DNA from: Arachis hypogaea | Taxonomy: Eukaryota; Streptophyta; Magnoliopsida; Fabales; Fabaceae | Direction of reading: 5' to 3' | Length of the DNA stretch: 64,000 bases | Assembly (NCBI RefSeq): GCF_003086295.3 | Contig: NC_092042.1 | Coordinates: 37,247,419-37,311,418 of the forward strand | Part shown: in pieces, positions 58,754 through 64,000 of the stretch | Layout: every line of letters begins with the position of its first letter | Position numbering within the stretch: position 1 is the first letter of the stretch | Made by a program: the position numbers and the translations under genes | The notes under the pieces: generated by a model | The model's database searches: none | Told to the model about the DNA's origin: nothing | Seen by the model: only the letters and a program-made list of their open reading frames with translations

Positions 58754-60338
58754 TTGTTCGAGTTTGGACAACTGACGGTTCATCTTGTTGCTCAGATTAG
58801 GTAATTTTCTTCTTGTTTCAACCTTTATTTTATTTTCAAAAAGTTTTCAAAAATCTTTCAAAAAAATTTTCTCTTCTTTTTTTTTCCAAAAAAAAAAAAT
58901 CGAAAAATTACAAAAAATTAATAAAATCATAAAAACAAAAATAATTTTGTGTTTCTTGATTGAGTCTGGTGTCAAATTTTAAGTTTGGTGTCAATTGCAT
59001 ATTTTTAATTTTCGTTAAAAAAATTTTGAAAACTCATGCATGGTGTTCTTCATGATCTTCAAGTTATTCTTGATGATTGTCTTTGTTTAATCTTGTGATT
59101 TTCTTGTTTTGTGTCTTTTCTTATTTTTCATATGCATTTTCAAATTTTTAAAGTCAAAAGTTTAAAATTTTCTAAGTTTGGTGTCTTGCATGTGCTTCTT
59201 TTCTTAAAAATTTTTCAAAAATACGTTCTTGATGTTCATCATGATCTTCAAAGTGTTCTTGGCATTCATCTTGACGTTCAAAGTGTTCTTGCATGCATTA
59301 TGTGTTTTGATCTTAAATTTTCATGTTTTGAGTCATTTTTGTGTTTTTCTCTCTCCTCATTAAAAATTCTTAAATAAAAAATATCTTTCCCCTATTTCTC
59401 TCATAAATTTTGAAATTTTGGATTGACTCAGTCAAAATTTTTTTAAAATTTAGTTGTTTCTTATGAGTCAAGTCAAAATTTCAATTTAAAAATTCTATCT
59501 TTTCAAATCTTTTTCAAAAATCAAATCTTTTTCATTTTTCTTGTTAATATTTTCGAAAATTTTAAAAATTGATTTTCAAAATCTTTTTCTTATTTTTATT
59601 TCATATTTTCGAAAACCTTGCTAACAATTAAGGATTTAGTTCAAAAAATTTCAAGTTTGTTACTTTCTTGTGAAGAAAGATTCAATCTTTAAATTCTAGA
59701 ATCATATCTTTTAGTTTCTTGTTAGTCAAGTCATCAACCTCAATTTTCAAAATCAAATCTTTTTAAATTTCTTTTTCAAATCTTTTTCAAAATAGATTTC
59801 AATTTTTTTTTTGTCAAAATTCAATTTCAAAATCTTTTCTAACTTCCTATCTTTTCAAAATTGATTTTCAAATCTTTTTCAATTAACTACTTGACTTTTT
59901 GTTTGATTTTAAAAATTTACTATTTCTTATCTTTTTCAAAACTACCTGACTACCTTTCTCTCTCCAATTTTCGAAAACCACTAACAACTTTTTCAAAAAT
60001 ATTTTTTTATTAACTAATTATTTTAAACTCTAATTTTATTTTATTTCTTCTAATATTTTCGAATCCTAACTAATATTTAAAATAAAAACAAAAATATTTT
60101 TCCTTTTTTTTATTCAATATTCGAATTTCCTCTCTCTCATCTCTTTCTATTTATTTATTTATTTACTAACACTTTTCTCCTTCTTAAAATTCGAACCCTA
60201 TCTCCCTCTATGTGTTCGAACTCTCTTTATTTTCTCTCTACCTCATTCTTCTCTTCTTCTCTTCTTCTACTCACACAAAGGAATCTCTATACTGTGACAT
60301 AGAGGATTGCTCTTATTTTCTGTTCTCTTCTTTTTCAC
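58754..60338 (+). other. AT-rich leader of element E
   Basis: About 1.6 kb with many TTTTCAAAAT words and no gene. TTTTAAGTTTGGTGTC (near 58976) and TCTAAGTTTGGTGTC (near 59176) repeat the PPT-like word, without the hairpin. Confidence 0.7.
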
Positions 60339-62154
60339 ATGAGCAGGAACAAGGATAAGGATATTCTTGTTGAAGCCGATCCTGAACCTGAAAGGACTCT
60401 AAAGAGGAAGCTAAGAGAAGCTAAAGCACAACTTTCTAGAGAGGACCTGACAGAAATTTTCAAAAAAGAAGAAGACATAGCAGCCGAAAATAATAACAAC
60501 AATGCAAGGAAGATGCTTAGTGACTATGCTGCACCAACTTCCAACTTCTATGGAAGAAGCATCTCAATTCCTGCCATTAGAGCAAACAACTTTGAGCTTA
60601 AGCCTCAATTAGTTTCTCTAATGCAGCAGAACTGCAAGTTTCATGGACTTTCATCAGAAGATCCTCATCAGTTCTTATCTGAATTCTTGCAGATCTGTGA
60701 TACTGTTAAGACCAATGGGGTTGATCCCGAGGTCTACAGACTTATGCTTTTTCCTTTTGCTGTAAGAGCAAAGCTAGGACATGGTTGGACTCACAACCTA
60801 GAGAAAGCCTGAACTCTTGGGATAAGCTGGTCAATGCTTTCTTGACCAAATTCTTTTCACCTCAAAAGATGAGTAAGCTCAGAGTGGATGTCCAAACCTT
60901 CAGACAAAAGGATGGTGAATCCCTCTATGAAGCTTGGGAAAGATACAAGCAATTAACCAAAAGGTGTCCTTCTGACATATTTCTAGAATGGAGCATCATA
61001 TGTATACTCTATGATGGTCTGTCTGAGTTATCCAAGATGTCATTGGACCACTCTGTTGGTGGATCTCTTCATCTGAAAATGCCTGCAGAAGTCCAGGAAC
61101 TCATTGACATGGTTGCAAATAACCAATTTATGTACATTTCTGAAAGAAACCCTGTGAATAATGGGATGACTCAGAAGAAAGGAGTTCTTGAGATTGATAC
61201 TCTGAATGCCATATTGGCTCAGAACAAAATATTGACTCAGCAAGTCAATATGATTTCTCAGAATCTGACTGGATTGCAAGCTGCATCTGGCAGTGCTAAA
61301 GACACCTCCTCTGAAGGAGAAACCTATAACCCTGAGAATCCTGCAATGAAAGAGGTGAATTACATGGGAGAATCTCTCATAAGGAACCAAAGGAATCTGA
61401 GGCTCATCTAGAGACCATAGAGATTCCACTGAACTTCCTATTACCATTCATAAGCTCTTATGAGCATTCTTCCTCTGAAGAAGATGAAGTTGTTATTGAA
61501 GAGAAAGTTGCTCAGTATCTAGGAGCAATCATGAAGCTGAATGCCAAATTATTTGGTAATGAGACTTGGAAGGATGAACCTCCATTGCTCATTAATGAAA
61601 TAAACGCCTTGGCACAGCTGAAGATACCTCAAAAGAAACCGGATCCCGGAAGGTTCTTAATATCTTGCACCATTGGCACCATGACCTTGGAGAAGGCTTT
61701 GTGTGACCTGGGGTCAAGTGTAAACCTCATGCCACTCTCTGTAATGGAGAAACTAGGGATCATTGAGGTACAAGCTGCAAGAATCTCACTAGAGATGGCA
61801 GACAAATCAAAGAAAAAGGCTTATGGACTTGTAGAGGATGTCTTGGTAAAGGTTGAAGGCCTTTACATCCCTACTGACTTCATAATCCTAGACACTGGGA
61901 AGGATGAGGATGAATCCATCATCCTTGGAAGAGCCTTCCTAGCCAAAACAAAAGCTATGATTGATGTAGACAGATGAGAGTTAATACTTCAAGTGAATGA
62001 GGACTACCTTGTGTTTAAGGCTCAAGGATCTTCTTCTATAAACATGGAGAAGAAGCATGAAAAGCTTCTCTCAGTACAGAGTCAAATAGAGCCCCCACAC
62101 TCAGACTCTAAGTTTGGTGTTGGGAGGCCACAATCATGCTCTGAGCACCTGTGA
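60339..62154 (+). pseudogene. gag-protease ORF of element E, broken
   Basis: Closely related to 41693-39354. Starts MSRNKDKDILVEADPEPERT. One base is lost near 60765 compared with D (IRDRAKTWLD), shifting the frame. The second block runs 60785-61411 and is then cut by a deletion of several hundred bases after NYMGES. The protease block from 61531 keeps DLGSSVNLMPLSVMEKLG. TGA at 61975-61977 replaces a GGA glycine. The reading would end at 62154 after DSKFGVGRPQSCSEHL, the same C-terminus as in D. So the RT-less end is inherited, not a private deletion. Confidence 0.85.
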
Positions 62155-62180
62155 AGCTCTGTAAGAGCTTCCTGTCAAGC

Positions 62181-63584
62181 TGATAAACCCCTATTTTATG
62201 AGTCATCTTGTGCTTAAATTGAGTAATTTTATCAAATCTTCACCCACTTATTCATGTAAATTGCATGGTTTTACTATTCCTTCCTCATTTTATGATATAT
62301 GTGAAAACATGTTTCCTATGCTTTAAAAATATTAAATTTAATTATCCTTTATTAACATTCGATGCCGTGATTTGTGTGTTAAGTATTTTCAGGTTTCATA
62401 GGGCAGGAATGACTTAAAGGACAAAAAAGAGACATACAAAACTGGAAGGAAAGCACAAAAATGGAGTTTTGAAGAAAAAGCAGTGACGCGAACGCGTGGA
62501 CGACGCGGACACGTGCTTAGCGCAAAACACAAACGACGTGCACGCATGGACGACGCGGACGCATGCCTTGAGCAGAATGCAATTGACACAGACGCACGGA
62601 AGAGCAACACTCCAGATGACGCAAACGCGTGACCCACGCGTACGCATGACAGACGCCACGTGCAGAAATTGCAGAAAACGCTCCTAGCGATTTTGAACCC
62701 TCTTTTGGCCCAGATCCAAGTCTAGAAGCACAGATTAGAGGCTATAAAGTGGGGAATCCATCCATTCATCAATCGTTCAATTCATAATTCATAATTTTAG
62801 GTTTTTAGATGTAGTTTTTAGAGAGAGAGGTTCTCTCCTCTCTCTTAGGATTTAGGATTAGGATTCCTTTTAAAGGATTTAGGATTTCTTCTTCTCAATT
62901 TCCAGGTTTAATGTTCCTTTTATTTAATTTCCCAATTTAATTTATGAACTTTTCCATGTTAGATTTGATTTCTCTTATTTATGCAATTTGAGGTAATTCA
63001 TATTTATGACTTTAATTTAGCTTTTTTACACCCTTTGGCCTTGGTTGAGTAATTAGTAACACTTGAGTTATCAAACTCAGCTGTTGATTGAAATTGGAAT
63101 TCTTTGCTGATTAATTTGTACTCCAATAACTCTAGTCCTTCCATAGGAGTTGACTAGGACTTGAGGATCAAATTAATTAGTCCTCTTGACTTTCCTTTAT
63201 TTAGTAAGGGCTAACTAAAGTGGGAGTAGAGTCCAATTCTCATCACACATGATAAGGATAACTAGGATAGGACTTCAATTTCTTACACCTTGCCAAGAAA
63301 TTTTATAATTATTAATTTATTTTCCTTGCCATTTAAATAACTTGTTCTATATTTTAAAAACCCAAAATTATACTATTTTCTTTAACCAAAAATAAATCAT
63401 ACCTCCCTGCAATTCCTTGAGAGACGACCCGAGATTTGAATACTTCGGTTTATAAATTTTACTGGGTTTGTTACTTATGACAACCAAAACTTTTGCACGA
63501 AAGGATTCTCTGTTGGTTTAGAAACTATACTTACAACGCGATTATATTTGTAAATTTCTTTACTGATAGAAAACCCGTTCGTCA
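62181..63584 (+). repeat. Solo LTR of family B (1404 bp) nested in element E
   Basis: TGATAAACCCC...CCGTTCGTCA with perfect 5-bp duplication CAAGC (62176-62180 and 63585-63589). The host sequence GTCAAGC/TATTGACATTAAAG matches the uninterrupted D copy at 39317-39345. Has GACGCGGACGCG-like words at 62485-62660. Confidence 0.93.
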
Positions 63585-63624
63585 CAAGCTATTGACATTA
63601 AAGAAGCGCTTATTGGGAGGCAAC

Positions 63625-64000
63625 GGATGAGCGGATAATTTATACGCTTTTTGGAATTATTTTTATATAGCTTTTAGTATGATTTAGTTAGTTTTTAGTA
63701 TATTTTTATTAGTTTTTAAGCAAAATTCACATTTCTGGACTTTACAATGAGTTTGTGTGTCTTTCTATGATTTCAGGTATTTTCTGGCTAAAATTGAGGG
63801 ACCTGAGCAAAAATCTGATTCAGAGGCTGATAAAGGACTGCAAATGCTGTTAGATTCTGACCTCCCTGCACTCGAAGTTGATTTTCTGGAGCTACAAAAC
63901 TCCAAATGGCACGTTCTCAATTGCGTTGGAAAGTAGACATCCAGGACTTTCCAGTAACATATAATAGTTCATATCAAAACGCTATCTTTCTGTTCTTTTT
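63625..64000 (+). repeat. 3' LTR of element E, cut by the window end
   Basis: GGATGAGCGGATAATTTATA instead of TGATGAGCGG, then family sequence to the window end. It follows GGGAGGCAAC directly, without PPT. Confidence 0.8.

Larger units (their letters stand above)
57060..64000 (+). mobile_element. Element E: second gag-protease element without RT/IN, runs past the window
   Basis: LTR 57060-58729, PBS 58736-58753, long AT-rich leader (58754-60338), gag-protease (60339-62154, broken), nested solo LTR (62181-63584), short remainder to 63624, then a second LTR from 63625. The internal region lacks the extra ORF and PPT that element D has. RT and integrase are absent as in D. Confidence 0.85.

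Overview
This window is plant nuclear DNA. It carries one intron-rich single-copy gene with GT-AG introns, set in layers of nested LTR retrotransposons. Repeat families whose LTRs start TGATGAGCGGATAATTTATA, and arrays of TGGCGTTTAACGCCA palindromes, are to my recollection typical of peanut (Arachis), so a legume of that genus is my inference. Nothing here is bacterial, and I see no tRNA, rRNA or CRISPR.

Left flank (1-15147). Three gypsy-type elements are nested. Element 1 (3' end 1-764, LTR 765-3168) sits in an ORF of element 2 (3169-6802). Element 2 sits in the LTR of a minus-strand element 3 (6803-about 10620). A decayed minus-strand gypsy copy (gag, protease, RT fragments) fills 11160-13900.

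Gene (15148-24674, minus). An 11-exon DCN1-like cullin-neddylation cofactor, 260 residues by my exon join, with every exon junction in frame. Its introns hold two foldback elements with 9-bp target duplications, an hAT-like element, another inverted repeat, two dinucleotide repeats and a C13G7 tract.

Gene-capturing CACTA element (25803-32056). It has CACTA ends, a TCA target duplication and no transposase. Inside, all on the minus strand, are exons of at least five unrelated host genes: eS17, hexokinase, class VIII-like myosin, long-chain acyl-CoA synthetase and a LysM receptor kinase. A shortened solo LTR is nested in it.

Right flank (32057-64000). A copia remnant and a partial LTR come first. 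Then comes a complete minus-strand element D (34780-44920; TSD GCGTG; LTRs of 1624 bp each) that has gag-protease and an extra ORF but no RT, RNase H or integrase. Next is a run of family B pieces (LTR, internal, LTR, internal, partial LTR; 44924-57059, minus) with an unrecognised Pro/Tyr-rich ORF and a nested solo LTR. Last is a plus-strand copy of family D, element E (57060-past the end), also without RT, with another nested solo LTR.

The most interesting pattern is a hairpin-plus-PPT module found ten times in several families. It has a 6-8 bp stem whose sequence changes on both sides together, an AGGA or GGGA loop, and then TTTAAGT(T/G)TGG. It lies at the LTR-proximal polypurine tract and, in both main families, a second time 1.5-2.1 kb upstream.
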